Of a stretch of 64,000 nt of DNA, positions 10,602-20,547 are shown piece by piece. The stretch comes from an uncultured Pelagibacteraceae bacterium. GTDB lineage: Bacteria; Pseudomonadota; Alphaproteobacteria; Pelagibacterales; Pelagibacteraceae. The position numbers were made by a program, and so were the translations under genes. Each line of letters starts with the position of its first letter. Within the stretch, counting starts at the first letter, position 1. The stretch spans positions 186,001 to 250,000 of the forward strand of contig CACIMN010000002.1 of NCBI GenBank assembly GCA_902587755.1, read 5' to 3'. The notes beneath the pieces were generated by a model that saw only the letters and a list, made by a program, of their open reading frames with translations, made no database searches and was not told the origin of the DNA.

Positions 10602-10888
10602 TATTCAATTACCTTTGGTACTACAAAATAATCTTCATTTTCCTTAGGAGAATTTTTTATTACTTGATCTCTTAGGTTTTTACTTTTTACTTCATCTGAT
10701 CTTAGTTTTAAAGTTGTTTCAGCAACAGAAGTTAATGGTTCAACATTGTCAGTTTTTAATTCATTAAGTTTTTCAATAAAATCGAAAATTGAATTTAAAT
10801 CTCCTACAAGTTTCTCTGCTTTTTTCTCATCTACAGAAATTCTTGATAGTTTAGATATGTGCTTTATTGTTTTAAGATCGATACTCAT
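10601..10888 (-). CDS. gatC: Asp-tRNA(Asn)/Glu-tRNA(Gln) amidotransferase subunit C
   Basis: 95-residue linker subunit that wraps around GatA and stabilises the GatAB complex. The sequence begins MSIDLKTIKHISKLSRISV, the usual GatC N-terminus. A start ten codons further upstream is possible but adds residues the family lacks and intrudes on the divergent promoter region shared with ruvX (10889-10938, 50 bases). First gene of the gatCAB transcription unit. Confidence 0.95.
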   Translation of the reverse strand: MSIDLKTIKHISKLSRISVDEKKAEKLVGDLNSIFDFIEKLNELKTDNVEPLTSVAETTLKLRSDEVKSKNLRDQVIKNSPKENEDYFVVPKVIE

Positions 10889-10938
10889 ATGGTATTTAAA
10901 TATGTCGCAAACTATCACTTAAGTTTAAAATATACAAT

Positions 10939-11394
10939 ATGATCACTATTGAAGAATTTAAAAAAAAACAGTCTGAAACCTCTAGATTGATTGGTTTAGA
11001 TCTTGGTTCAAAAAGAATCGGTGTATCAATTTGTGACGAAAAACAGTCAATAGCCACACCCTTTAAAACTATAAATAAGACCAATAATAATGATCTAATC
11101 AACGAATTAAAAAAAATAATAAAGGAAAACAATATTAAAGGAATTGTGATTGGATATCCAATTAACATGGATGGTACGTTAGGTCCTTCTGCTCAATCAG
11201 TAAATGATGTGTCTAAAAATATAGAAAAAAATGTTGATGTAGATGTTTGTTTTTGGGATGAAAGACTTTCAACTGTTGGAGCATTTAATCTATCCAGTCA
11301 GCTAGATATTAATGTAACAAAGCGTGAAAAAAACATAGATCAGAACGCAGCTGCATTTATTCTTCAGGGAGCTATAGATTATTTAAACAATTAA
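10939..11394 (+). CDS. ruvX: RuvX/YqgF family nuclease (putative Holliday junction resolvase)
   Basis: 151 residues, RNase H-like fold. The first catalytic Asp is in LIGLDLGSKRIGV (about residue 21). GIVIGYPINMDGTLGPSA (about 69-86) is the conserved glycine-rich loop, and the acidic WDERLSTVGA (about 107-116) and C-terminal DQNAAAFILQGA complete the signature. The family functions in pre-16S rRNA 5' end maturation and has been linked to Holliday junction cleavage; the rRNA role is better supported by family studies. First gene of a plus-strand run with pyrB and the dihydroorotase-like gene; divergent from gatC. Confidence 0.93.
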   Translation: MITIEEFKKKQSETSRLIGLDLGSKRIGVSICDEKQSIATPFKTINKTNNNDLINELKKIIKENNIKGIVIGYPINMDGTLGPSAQSVNDVSKNIEKNVDVDVCFWDERLSTVGAFNLSSQLDINVTKREKNIDQNAAAFILQGAIDYLNN

Positions 11395-11436
11395 TCCTTG
11401 CCATTTAGAGGCTTTATAGCTATAGAGTTAGTTTTA

Positions 11437-12378
11437 ATGGCAACTAAAACCAATAACGCTATTAAAATCTCACAAAAACATTTGTTAGGTATCCAAGATT
11501 TATCAGTTAATGATATTAATTATATCCTGGATGAGTCAGAAGATTTCATAAAATTAAACCAGAGTAAAAATAAAAAAATTGATGTGTTAAGAGGCAAAAC
11601 ACAAATAAACCTATTCTTTGAGCCATCAACTAGAACTCAAAGTTCATTTGAACTTGCTGGAAAAAGACTTGGTGCAGATGTTATGTCAATGAATATGGGT
11701 AACTCTGCAATTAAAAAAGGTGAAACTTTGATTGATACAGCAATGACTTTAAATGCAATGCATCCAGATATAATTGTGATCAGACATCAAGACTCTGGCG
11801 CTTGTAATCTGTTATCTCAAAAAGTTAATTGTGTTGTATTAAATGCTGGTGATGGTAGACGTGAGCATCCTACCCAAGCATTATTAGATGCATTAACAAT
11901 TAGAAATCGAAAAAAAAAAATTCAAGGATTAAAAATAGCAATATGTGGAGATATCCTTCATTCGAGGGTAGCTAGATCAAATATTTACCTTCTTACAATG
12001 TTAGGAGCTGAGGTTAATATTGTTGCTCCATCAAATCTTATGCCAAAAGAAATTGAAAAATTTGGTGTAAACACTTTTACTGATATGAAAAAGGGTCTCA
12101 AAGATTGTGATATTGTGATGATGCTAAGATTGCAAAATGAAAGGATGACCAGTTCATATCTTTCATCAAATAGAGAGTACTACGAATATTATGGATTAAC
12201 CCCTGACAAACTTGATCATGCAAAATCAGATGCTCTAATTATGCATCCTGGTCCAATGAATAGAGGAATAGAAATTGATACAAGATTAGCAGACGACATA
12301 AATAAAAGTGTAATTAAGGAACAAGTTGAATTAGGTGTTGCTGTAAGAATGGCATGTTTAAAAATATTTTGTGAATAA
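11437..12378 (+). CDS. pyrB: Aspartate carbamoyltransferase catalytic chain
   Basis: 313 residues. [19 protein letters not shown] (about 60-78) carries the carbamoyl-phosphate STRT motif, [12 protein letters not shown] (about 143-154) the HPTQ motif, and [11 protein letters not shown] (about 270-280) the 240s-loop motif. It condenses carbamoyl phosphate with aspartate, the committed pyrimidine step. I start at ATG 11437; a TTG-initiated extension from 11398 is possible but not family-like. No pyrI regulatory chain is present. The stop abuts the ATG of the next gene (TAAATG), a dihydroorotase homologue without its HxH motif, matching the PyrB-PyrC' complexes of other proteobacteria. Confidence 0.96.
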   Translation: MATKTNNAIKISQKHLLGIQDLSVNDINYILDESEDFIKLNQSKNKKIDVLRGKTQINLFFEPSTRTQSSFELAGKRLGADVMSMNMGNSAIKKGETLIDTAMTLNAMHPDIIVIRHQDSGACNLLSQKVNCVVLNAGDGRREHPTQALLDALTIRNRKKKIQGLKIAICGDILHSRVARSNIYLLTMLGAEVNIVAPSNLMPKEIEKFGVNTFTDMKKGLKDCDIVMMLRLQNERMTSSYLSSNREYYEYYGLTPDKLDHAKSDALIMHPGPMNRGIEIDTRLADDINKSVIKEQVELGVAVRMACLKIFCE

Positions 12379-13665
12379 ATGAAAAAACAATACTTTATAA
12401 ATGCAAATATTATAGATCCTCATAACTCTATAAACGAAAATGGCGGATTAATAATTGGAGAAGACGGAAAGATAGAGGCTATAGGGAAAAAGGTAAATAT
12501 AAATAATTTACCAACTAGAGAAAAACATACTGACTTAAATAGTAAATATATATTTCCTGGGATAGTAGATATGAGAGTTTTTGTAGGTGAGCCAGGATAT
12601 GAATATAAAGAAAACTTTAGAACTTTGAGTAATGCTGCATTATCTGGCGGAGTTACCTCGGTTGTAACTATGCCTAATACAGATCCAATTATAGACAATG
12701 TATCAATTGTAGATTTTTTAAAAAGAAGAGGACGTGATAAATCTAGAATAAATATCTTTCCTTGCGCTTCATTAACTCAAAACACTGATGGCACTAATAT
12801 GACTGAATTTGGCTTACTAGCTAAAAAAGGAATTATTGCATTTACTGATGGGGTTAAAACAATTCAAAATACTAGACTTATGTCTAGAATTATGAATTCA
12901 GCTAAAGATTTGGGATGTCTTATAATGCAACATGCTGAAGATTATAATTTAGCTAAAAATGGAATGATTAATTCTGGTATTATTGCAACAAAACTAGGCT
13001 TGTCTGGAATACCAGATATTGCTGAAAGAATTATAATAGAAAGAGATCTTACTCTCCTAGAAAAAATAAAATGTCGATATCATATATCTCAACTTTCAGC
13101 AGGGAAATCTGTAGATATAATTAAGGAACGTAAACAAAATGTTAAATTTACTTGCGGTGTATCAATAAACAATCTCTCATTAAATGAAAATGATATTGGT
13201 GATTTTAGAACATTTTTAAAATTATCACCCCCACTGAGAAGAGAGGAAGATCGAGAAGCTTTAGTTCAAGGATTAAAAGATAAAACTATTGATGTAATTG
13301 TTTCTGACCACAAACCTGAAGATGAAGAGTCTAAAAGATTAACTTTTGGACAAGCTGCAACAGGTGCATCTGGTATTGAAACATTGTTGTCTTTAAGTTT
13401 AGAATTATTTCATAACGGATCTGTAAAACTTGAAACTATCATTCAAGCTTTAACCTCCAACCCAGCAAAAATATTAAATATAAATAAAGGTAACCTGTCT
13501 ATTGGTAATGATGCAGATTTTTGTATAGTAGATATCAATAAACCCTGGATTGTAAAAAAAGAAAATTTAATCTCTAAATCTAAAAATACTTCAATTGAGG
13601 ATAAGAAACTTCAAGGAAAAGTAACCAATACATTTGTAAAAGGTATAGAATTATTTAAAATATAA
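12379..13665 (+). CDS. Dihydroorotase-like protein, probably non-catalytic (PyrC' type)
   Basis: 428-residue amidohydrolase-fold protein. In active enzymes the start of the barrel reads D-x-H-x-H followed by LREPG. Here the corresponding segment is VDMRVFVGEPGYEYKE (about residues 63-78): both metal-binding His are replaced (Arg, Phe) and the substrate Arg is Gly. Other landmarks remain, including MQHAEDYNL (about 183), YHISQLSAGKS (about 233) and SDHKPEDEE (about 310). This is the pattern of the inactive PyrC' that assembles with class-II aspartate carbamoyltransferase. The abutting pyrB supports a structural role; a genuine dihydroorotase should exist elsewhere. Many pipelines would name it pyrC. 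Confidence 0.88.
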   Translation: MKKQYFINANIIDPHNSINENGGLIIGEDGKIEAIGKKVNINNLPTREKHTDLNSKYIFPGIVDMRVFVGEPGYEYKENFRTLSNAALSGGVTSVVTMPNTDPIIDNVSIVDFLKRRGRDKSRINIFPCASLTQNTDGTNMTEFGLLAKKGIIAFTDGVKTIQNTRLMSRIMNSAKDLGCLIMQHAEDYNLAKNGMINSGIIATKLGLSGIPDIAERIIIERDLTLLEKIKCRYHISQLSAGKSVDIIKERKQNVKFTCGVSINNLSLNENDIGDFRTFLKLSPPLRREEDREALVQGLKDKTIDVIVSDHKPEDEESKRLTFGQAATGASGIETLLSLSLELFHNGSVKLETIIQALTSNPAKILNINKGNLSIGNDADFCIVDINKPWIVKKENLISKSKNTSIEDKKLQGKVTNTFVKGIELFKI

Positions 13666-13668
13666 AAA

Positions 13669-14247
13669 ATGGAACTTTTTATAATAGGTATAATCTCATA
13701 CCTAATGGGATCAATTCCTTTTGGATTAATTTTAACTAAAGTATTTTTAAAAAAAAATATTAGAGAAATCGGCTCTGGTAATATAGGCGCAACAAATGCT
13801 TTAAGAACTGGTAACAAATTTATTGGTTATTCGACACTAATGCTTGATGTGTTAAAAGCAGTAATACCTGTTTTATATATAAAAATTAATTTCTCTGATG
13901 CAGTATATATATCAGCTTTATGCACTTTTATAGGTCATGTATTTCCAGTATGGTTAAAATTTAAAGGTGGCAAAGGTGTAGCAACATATGTTGGGATACT
14001 TTTTTCATTAAATATTATTTTTGGCATATTATTTGGTATTTGTTGGTTAATAATTTTTTTTATTTCTAAATATTCATCTTTAGCTTCATTGATAGGATCA
14101 CTTTCTATACCCGTTTATATTTTAATCTTTGAGGGTTTAGAAAATGTATTTTTTTACGTAATAATGTTTATTTTAATATTTTATACCCACAGAGAAAATA
14201 TTAAACGCTTGAAAAATAAAGAAGAAACAAAGACAAAAATTTATTAA
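13669..14247 (+). CDS. plsY: Glycerol-3-phosphate acyltransferase PlsY
   Basis: 192-residue membrane protein with about five hydrophobic segments. The three PlsY motifs are visible: YLMGSIPFGLIL (about 7-18), GSGNIGATNALRTGN (about 36-50) and FKGGKGVATYVG (about 100-111). PlsY moves an acyl chain from acyl-phosphate to glycerol-3-phosphate, starting phospholipid synthesis in the inner membrane. It starts three bases after the previous stop, so it is probably part of the ruvX-pyrB unit. Length is normal. Confidence 0.95.
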   Translation: MELFIIGIISYLMGSIPFGLILTKVFLKKNIREIGSGNIGATNALRTGNKFIGYSTLMLDVLKAVIPVLYIKINFSDAVYISALCTFIGHVFPVWLKFKGGKGVATYVGILFSLNIIFGILFGICWLIIFFISKYSSLASLIGSLSIPVYILIFEGLENVFFYVIMFILIFYTHRENIKRLKNKEETKTKIY

Positions 14248-14284
14248 TTTGACTATCAAACTCATTTGAGTAGTTTCTTATTTT

Positions 14285-16868
14285 ATGAATCTAGTCATAG
14301 TTGAAAGCCCTGCTAAAGCTAAAACAATAAATAAATATTTAGGTGATAAATATACTGTTTTAGCTAGCTATGGTCATATTAGAGATCTTCCTTCAAAAAA
14401 TGGTTCTGTTGATCCTGAACAAAATTTTAAAATGGAATGGGAAGTTGATAGCTTTTCAAAAAAATATTTAAAAGAAATTACTGATGCTGCGAAAGATTCT
14501 TCAAAAATAATTCTTGCAACTGACCCAGATCGTGAAGGTGAAGCAATTGCTTGGCATGTAAAAGAATATTTAGATGAAAAAAAACTTTTAAAGGACAAAG
14601 AAATTGAACGTGTAGTATTTAATGAAATAACAAAAAAAGCCGTCACGCATGGTATTGAAAATCCAAGACAGATAGAGCCCTTATTGGTTGATGCATACAT
14701 GGCTAGAAGAGCATTAGATTATTTGGTAGGATTTAATATATCACCAATCCTATGGACTAAATTACCCGGTTCAAAATCAGCAGGTAGAGTTCAATCTGTT
14801 GCACTAAAATTGATCACCGAAAGAGAACATGAAATTGAATTATTCAAACCTGACGAATTTTGGACTTTAAGTATTAATTTTCAGGATAAAAACAAAAGTA
14901 AAATTACAGCAAGTATTTATCAACTTGATGGAGAAAAAATTGAAAAATTCTCATTTAAAAATAAAGATGAAATTGAAAAGGCAATTTCCATTATTAAGAC
15001 CAAAAATTTAACATTACTGACATTTCCTCAAAAGTTGTTAGTAGAAATCCTTCGGGACCATTTACTACTTCAACACTTCAACAAGTTGCATCAAGTAGAT
15101 TAGGGTTTGGTGCATCAAGGACAATGCAAATAGCGCAAAAACTTTATCAAGGAATAGAAATTGAGGGAGATACGGTCGGGTTAATTACTTATATGAGAAC
15201 AGATGGAACAAATTTATCAGCTGATGCCGTCTCAGATTTTAGAAATTTTATAAAAAGAGAATATGGAAATGAATACTTGCCAGAAAATCCAAATAATTAC
15301 TCAGGAAAAAAAGCAAAAAATGCTCAGGAAGCTCATGAAGCAATAAGACCAACTGATATTAATAGAAATCCAATGTCAATAAAAAAATATCTAAGTTCTG
15401 ACCAACAAAATTATACTCTTTAATTTGGTCAAGAGCTTTATCATCTCAAATGGAAACAGCAAAGTTTGATAGAAATACAATAACAATTGAGTCTGAAGAC
15501 AGAAAAACTTTATGTAAATCAAGTGGATCAGTTTTGAAATTTGATGGATTTTTAAAAGTATATTCAAATCAAAGTAAAGATGATGATGAGCAAATTTTAC
15601 CTGAAATGTCGAAAGGACCAATTAATATAGAAGCTCTTATTGATGAACAACATTTTACTCAACCTCCTCCACGTTACTCAGAGGCAAGTTTAGTTAAAAA
15701 ATTAGAAGAGTTAGGAATTGGTAGACCCTCGACTTACGCAAGTATAATTTCAACAATAGCCAATAGAGGCTATACAGAAATAATTAATAAAAGATTTTTC
15801 CCAACTGACAGAGGTAAATTAATTTCTGCTTTCTTAGAAAAATTATTTTCAAAGTATGTAGATTATAACTTTACAGCTGGACTTGAGGACCAATTAGATG
15901 AAATAACTTCTGGAAAAGAAAGTTGGTTAAAAGTTCTAGAGATGTTTTGGAAAGACTTCAATAGTAATGTTTCAGAGGTAAAAGAAAAAAGAACTAGAGA
16001 GGTTTTAGATCTTTTAAATGAGAGTTTGGGAGCATTAATATTTGACACTGATAAAGAAGGAAAGATAGTTAGAAAATGTCAGCTATGTGATACTGGTACA
16101 TTAAGTTTAAAAAATAGTTTTAGAGGAGGTGCTTTTATTGGATGCTCAAACTATCCAGAATGCAAATTTACAAGACCATTATCAAAAGCTAAAGCGGCAG
16201 CTCAGTCACAACTAGCAGAGCCTAAATATCTAGGCAAACATGAAAACGGAAATGATATTTTTCTAAAAAATGGAAGATTCGGTCCCTACCTTCAATATGA
16301 GAAAATTCTTGAAGAAAATATTAAAGAAGAAAAAACTAAAAAAAGAAAAAAAACAAATAAAAAGAAAACAGAAGTAAATGAACTATTAAAAAATGTATCA
16401 ATTCCAAAAGGAATTGAGTTAGAAAGTATAGGTTTAGAAAAAGCAAAATTTTTATGCTCACTTCCTAAATCATTAGGTATTAATCCTGAGAATCAAAAAG
16501 AAATTACCTTAAATACGGGTAGGTTCGGACCGTATTTAAAATGTGAAAATAAATCAGCTAGAATAGAAAATGTTGAAGAAATTTTTTCAATTGGGTTAAA
16601 TAGAGCTATTTCACTCATTGCTGAGGCGAAACCTGGGAGAATGTCATCTTCAATCATAAAAGACTTAGGAGAACATCCTGAAGATAAAAAGCCAGTCCGA
16701 ATCATGAAAGGTCAATATGGACCATACATTAAATACAAAAGTTTAAATGCAACAATACCAGAGGAAAAAGATCCAGTGGAGGTAACAATGGAGGAAGCTC
16801 TTATACTGATTGAGAAAAGAAGAGAATACGATAAGAATAAAAAGTCAAAGGGTAAGAAAAAAAAGTGA
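14285..16868 (+). pseudogene. topA: DNA topoisomerase I, reading frame broken twice as given
   Basis: Three consecutive frames together give one full-length type IA topoisomerase. Part 1 (14285 to about 15010) has the Toprim domain: ESPAKAKTINKYLG and ATDPDREGEAIAWHV. Part 2 (about 15010-15410) holds the active-site Tyr in GLITYMRTDGTNLS. Part 3 (about 15411-16868) holds the rest of the core, a zinc ribbon (CQLCD and GCSNYPEC) and three C-terminal repeats of the GRFGPYLQY type. Each transition equals loss of one base beside short A/T runs (15001-15013 and 15405-15412). Codons on both sides stay conserved, so sequencing or assembly error in an intact gene is more likely than decay; TopA relaxes negative supercoils and is normally essential. 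Confidence 0.9.
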
Positions 16869-17119
16869 AAGCAATATTAATTATTTTAACAGTTTACTTA
16901 ATAAATACTATACCAGTATTAGCTGAAAAAAAAGATTGCTCTGAAATGAAAAAGTTTTCAAAAGAGTACTTAACTTGTACAGCTAAAAATATTAAAGCAG
17001 CTGCTAATAAGAAAAATAAACAAATTAAAGAAGGTTCTGCCAAAAAAACTAAGCAGATAACAGAGGGCACAAAAAAAATTATCAATAATGTAAAGAATAA
17101 AATTAAAAAAAAGGAATAA
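16865..17119 (+). CDS. Small exported Lys-rich protein, function unknown
   Basis: 84 residues. An N-terminal hydrophobic stretch ending VLAEKK (about residues 3-20) looks like a cleavable signal peptide. The mature part is short, very rich in Lys, and contains two Cys (CSEMKKF and LTCTAK, about 15 residues apart) that could form a disulfide. A repeated KQIKEG/KQITEG pattern follows. It starts at GTG, overlapping the topA stop by four bases (GTGA), and ends three bases before the RidA gene, so it is probably translated from the same message. I do not recognise a family. Confidence 0.7.
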   Translation: MKAILIILTVYLINTIPVLAEKKDCSEMKKFSKEYLTCTAKNIKAAANKKNKQIKEGSAKKTKQITEGTKKIINNVKNKIKKKE

Positions 17120-17122
17120 CAC

Positions 17123-17584
17123 ATGAACTTTGAGAATAAGATTCAAGAATTAAAAATTAAACTCCCAGAAGCTAAGCCCCCCGTAGGTTCATATGTTGCT
17201 ACAAAAATTGTAGGAAATCTTTTATTTATATCTGGACAAATCTCGATTGCAGAAAACGGTGAATTAATAAAAGGTAAAATTGGAAAAGATTTATCAACAG
17301 AACAAGGATATGATGCTGCCAAAAGATGTGGATTAAGTATTGTTTCTCAGGCAAAAGTAGCATGTAATGGTGATCTATCTAAAATAAAATCATGTATAAA
17401 ATTAACAGGTTTTGTTAATTCAACAGAAGATTTTACTGAACAACCAAAAGTAATTAATGGTGCTTCAGATTTAATTGCTACAATATTTGGCGATGCTGGA
17501 ATGCACACTAGAGCTGCAGTAAGTACAAATAGTTTACCACTTGGAGTATCAGTTGAAGTAGATGCTATTTTTGAATTAAATTAA
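17123..17584 (+). CDS. RidA/YjgF-family imine deaminase-like protein
   Basis: 153 residues, the longer class of Rid proteins. LFISGQISI (about 33-41) and the C-terminal TRAAVSTNSLPLGVSVEVDA (about 131-150) are the family signature, with the Arg that anchors the substrate carboxylate present. Classical RidA hydrolyses reactive 2-aminoacrylate-type imines from PLP enzymes; this longer subgroup is less characterised, so exact substrate is open. It ends two bases from the stop of convergent ugd. Confidence 0.88.
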   Translation: MNFENKIQELKIKLPEAKPPVGSYVATKIVGNLLFISGQISIAENGELIKGKIGKDLSTEQGYDAAKRCGLSIVSQAKVACNGDLSKIKSCIKLTGFVNSTEDFTEQPKVINGASDLIATIFGDAGMHTRAAVSTNSLPLGVSVEVDAIFELN

Positions 17585-17586
17585 TT

Positions 17587-18885
17587 TTATCTTCCAATTC
17601 CAAAATATTTAAATCCCATTTTTTTAATTTTATTAGGAGAAAAAATATTTCTCATATCGTAAATAATAAGATTTTTATTTTTAGAGTATTTTTTAAAATT
17701 AGTTGACTTAAAATCATTCCATTCTGTATGAATAATTATTAAATCTGACCCTTCAATAGAATCTTGTATTGATTTTGAAAATTTAACATTATTTAATTTA
17801 TTAAATTCTTTTTTAGAACCAGTTGGATCAAAATATTTAATTTTTGCACCTCTTTTAGATAAATAAGGAATTAATTTCAAACTGGAAGAGTCTCTCATGT
17901 CGTCCGTATTGGCTTTGAATGTTACTCCCAAAAAAGATATTTTTTTGTTTTTAATTTTATTTTTCAATATCAAATTTACTCTTTTTTGTAATATATCTGA
18001 TCTGATTTCATTTGATTTAATAACACTTTTAATAACAGATAAATTAGTTTTAAACTTTTTTGCAGTAGAAACTATCGCTTTAGTATCTTTTGGAAAACAT
18101 GATCCTCCATAAGCAGGTCCGGCTCTTAAAAATCTACTTCCAATTCTTTTATCAAGCCCAATACCTATGGAAATATCCTCAACATCAATGCCAGTTTTTT
18201 CACATAAATTTGCAATTTCATTAATAAATGTAATTTTTGTTGCTAAGAAAGCATTTGAAGCATATTTAATTAATTCTGCAGCTCGTCTATTAGTAGGTAC
18301 AAACTTTGCACCTTTAGAAATTAAAGGAGAATACAAATTTTTTAATATTTTTTCAGATTTTTTATCATTACTTCCGATAACAACTCTATCAGGGTAAATA
18401 AAATCTCTAATTGCCTCTCCTTCTCTTAAAAATTCTGGATTTGAAACAACTGAGAAATACCTTCTGTTTACTTTTTTAGAAATAATATTCTCCACCTCAT
18501 CTCCTGTTGTTACAGGAACTGTGGATTTATTTATTATAATTTTAAATTTATTTATAGATTTTGATATTTCTTTTGCTACTGAATATACTTGGCTTAGATC
18601 AGCATTATTACTATTTTTTTTTGTTGGGGTTCCAACACATATAAAAACAATATCTGACCTTTTAACTGCTTCTTTTAAGTTTGTTGAAAAATTGAGTCTT
18701 TTGTTTTTATAATTTTTTAAAACTAATTCCTCTAAACCTGGTTCATAAATTGGTATAATACCTTTTTTTAAATTAGTAATTTTATAAACATCTTTATCGA
18801 CACATATAACATCGTTACCTAAATCAGCAAAACAAACACCACTAACTAAACCTACATAACCTGTACCAATCATGCATAATTTCAT
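17587..18885 (-). CDS. ugd: UDP-glucose 6-dehydrogenase
   Basis: 432 residues. The N-terminal NAD site is MIGTGYVGLVSG (about 5-16). The catalytic Cys is in GGSCFPKDTKA (near residue 260), and ATKITFINEIANLCE (about 216-230) is the conserved central helix. It oxidises UDP-glucose to UDP-glucuronate, a precursor of acidic surface polysaccharides or lipids. The ATG overlaps the galU stop (ATGA), so the enzyme making UDP-glucose is translated immediately before it. Confidence 0.96.
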   Translation of the reverse strand: MKLCMIGTGYVGLVSGVCFADLGNDVICVDKDVYKITNLKKGIIPIYEPGLEELVLKNYKNKRLNFSTNLKEAVKRSDIVFICVGTPTKKNSNNADLSQVYSVAKEISKSINKFKIIINKSTVPVTTGDEVENIISKKVNRRYFSVVSNPEFLREGEAIRDFIYPDRVVIGSNDKKSEKILKNLYSPLISKGAKFVPTNRRAAELIKYASNAFLATKITFINEIANLCEKTGIDVEDISIGIGLDKRIGSRFLRAGPAYGGSCFPKDTKAIVSTAKKFKTNLSVIKSVIKSNEIRSDILQKRVNLILKNKIKNKKISFLGVTFKANTDDMRDSSSLKLIPYLSKRGAKIKYFDPTGSKKEFNKLNNVKFSKSIQDSIEGSDLIIIHTEWNDFKSTNFKKYSKNKNLIIYDMRNIFSPNKIKKMGFKYFGIGR

Positions 18886-19697
18886 AAACTACCTATTACT
18901 TTAGAAGAGTTGATGTAACCTTTCATTGTTCCACAATCAAGATATTTTCCCTCAAAATTATGAGCTACAAATTTCTCTTTATCATTTATTAATTGCTGGA
19001 TTGCATCTGTTATATGAATTTCAGTTCCCCTAACTGGTTTTAATGATTTAAGTTTTTTAAAAATTGTACGGGGCAGTATATATCTTCCTATAACTGCATT
19101 GTTTGATGGTGCTTCTTTGATTGATGGTTTTTCTACAACACCATTAATTATATAATTTCTTTTATTTAATTTTTTATTTAATTTATAAATTCCCCATCTT
19201 GAAACAGTCCTTTTATTTACTTTCATAGATGCCATAACAGAAGCACTGAATTTCTTATGAACTTTAATCATCGCTTTTGAACAATTTTTTTTTATTATTA
19301 AATCATCAGGTAACAACATTAAAAAATATTTATTTTTGATATATTTTTGAGTTTTAAGAACAGCATCACCTGTGCCTTTTGGAATATTTTGATAAACAAA
19401 TTTTATTTTTTTTTTATATTTTAATATTTTTTTATACTCATCGATTATTCTTTGATCTTTCTTTTTTTTAATAATATTTTTATAAAAATTGTCACTGTAA
19501 AAATATTTTTTAATCATTTGTTTCTTAGTAGATATTATAAATACTATTTCTTTAATTCCCGCATCAACACATTCTTCAAGAATATATTCAATTCCAGGCT
19601 TTCCGTTTATAGGTAAGAGCTCTTTAGCAAAGACACTAGTTAACGGCAGTAACCTTGTGCCTAAACCAGCTAGAGGAATAATTGCTTGTTTAATCAT
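18882..19697 (-). CDS. galU: UTP-glucose-1-phosphate uridylyltransferase
   Basis: 271 residues, a nucleotidyltransferase making UDP-glucose from UTP and glucose-1-phosphate. The N-terminal LAGLGTRLLPLTSVFAKELL (about residues 9-28) is the nucleotide-binding signature with the catalytic Lys, and LPDDLIIKKN (about 128-137) gives the metal-binding Asp. It is somewhat shorter than the roughly 300 residues of enteric GalU, mainly through shortened loops. Coupled to ugd (four-base overlap) and divergent from panC across 34 bases. Confidence 0.94.
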   Translation of the reverse strand: MIKQAIIPLAGLGTRLLPLTSVFAKELLPINGKPGIEYILEECVDAGIKEIVFIISTKKQMIKKYFYSDNFYKNIIKKKKDQRIIDEYKKILKYKKKIKFVYQNIPKGTGDAVLKTQKYIKNKYFLMLLPDDLIIKKNCSKAMIKVHKKFSASVMASMKVNKRTVSRWGIYKLNKKLNKRNYIINGVVEKPSIKEAPSNNAVIGRYILPRTIFKKLKSLKPVRGTEIHITDAIQQLINDKEKFVAHNFEGKYLDCGTMKGYINSSKVIGSL

Positions 19698-19731
19698 TTA
19701 AATGTTTTACTTATTAAATATTTTAATACAA

Positions 19732-20547
19732 ATGAAAATTTTATTAGACAATTCTTCATTATTTGAATCATTAAGGCCTTTTAATGACTTGGGTTTTGTA
19801 CCCACAATGGGAGGTATACACAAAGGTCATTTATCACTTATAAATAAATCAAATAGACTCTGTAAAATCACAATTGTTAGCATCTTTGTTAATCCAAAGC
19901 AGTTCAATAATAAAAAAGATTTAAAATCTTATCCTAGAAATATTAATAAAGATCTTAAAATTTTAAAAAAAACTAGAAAAGTTGATTTTGTCTTTCTTCC
20001 AAGTTTCAAAGACATATATAATGATAAAAACAAATCTAAAATTAAACTAAGCAAAAAAGATACAATACTTTGTGCTAAATATAGAAAAGGTCATTTTGAG
20101 GGTGTTTTGGATGTAATGGAGAGACTTACAAAAATTGTTAATCCAAAAAAGATATTTATGGGAGAAAAAGATTTCCAACAATTATACTTAGTTAAAAAAC
20201 GATTAGAAAAAAAATACAAAGCAAAAATTATTCCTTGTAAAACTATTCGTGATAAGAACAATGTAGCTTTGTCATCTAGAAATTTTCTTTTAAATAAATT
20301 AAATTTAAGAGTTGCAGCAAATGTTTACAAAAAATTAGTAAATATTAAAAAAAATATTAAAAAGAATAAAAATATCTTAAACTTTTTAAATTATCAAAAA
20401 GTAAAATTAAAAAATTATTATAAAATTAAAATTGATTATTTAGAATTAAGAAATAAAAAAAACTTAAAAGTTTCAAAAAAAACAAACAACTCAAGATTAT
20501 TTATTGCTTATTATTTAAATAATGTCAGATTGATAGATAATATTTAA
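19732..20547 (+). CDS. panC: Pantothenate synthetase
   Basis: 271 residues. FVPTMGGIHKGHLSLI (about 21-36) contains the HxGH ATP-binding motif. GEKDFQQLYLVKKRL (about 144-158) and LSSRNFLL (about 180-187, the KMSKS-like loop) complete the active site. It joins pantoate and beta-alanine using ATP. I start at ATG 19732; a start ten codons upstream would leave almost no room for a promoter against galU. The C-terminal part is unusually Lys/Asn-rich. Its stop directly abuts the stop of convergent mgtE. Confidence 0.95.
   Translation: MKILLDNSSLFESLRPFNDLGFVPTMGGIHKGHLSLINKSNRLCKITIVSIFVNPKQFNNKKDLKSYPRNINKDLKILKKTRKVDFVFLPSFKDIYNDKNKSKIKLSKKDTILCAKYRKGHFEGVLDVMERLTKIVNPKKIFMGEKDFQQLYLVKKRLEKKYKAKIIPCKTIRDKNNVALSSRNFLLNKLNLRVAANVYKKLVNIKKNIKKNKNILNFLNYQKVKLKNYYKIKIDYLELRNKKNLKVSKKTNNSRLFIAYYLNNVRLIDNI

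Noticed and set aside
10896-11168. 90-codon minus-strand frame over the start of ruvX
   Set aside because: It covers the catalytic N-terminus of ruvX in antisense and has no recognisable domain.
11398-11436. TTG start 13 codons before pyrB
   Set aside because: ATG 11437 gives a family-like N-terminus; the extension is hydrophobic and not conserved in pattern.
14248-14284. Terminator or promoter in the plsY-topA gap
   Set aside because: A short ACTCA-TT-TGAGT palindrome and a TTGACT exist, but neither has suitable partners at proper spacing.
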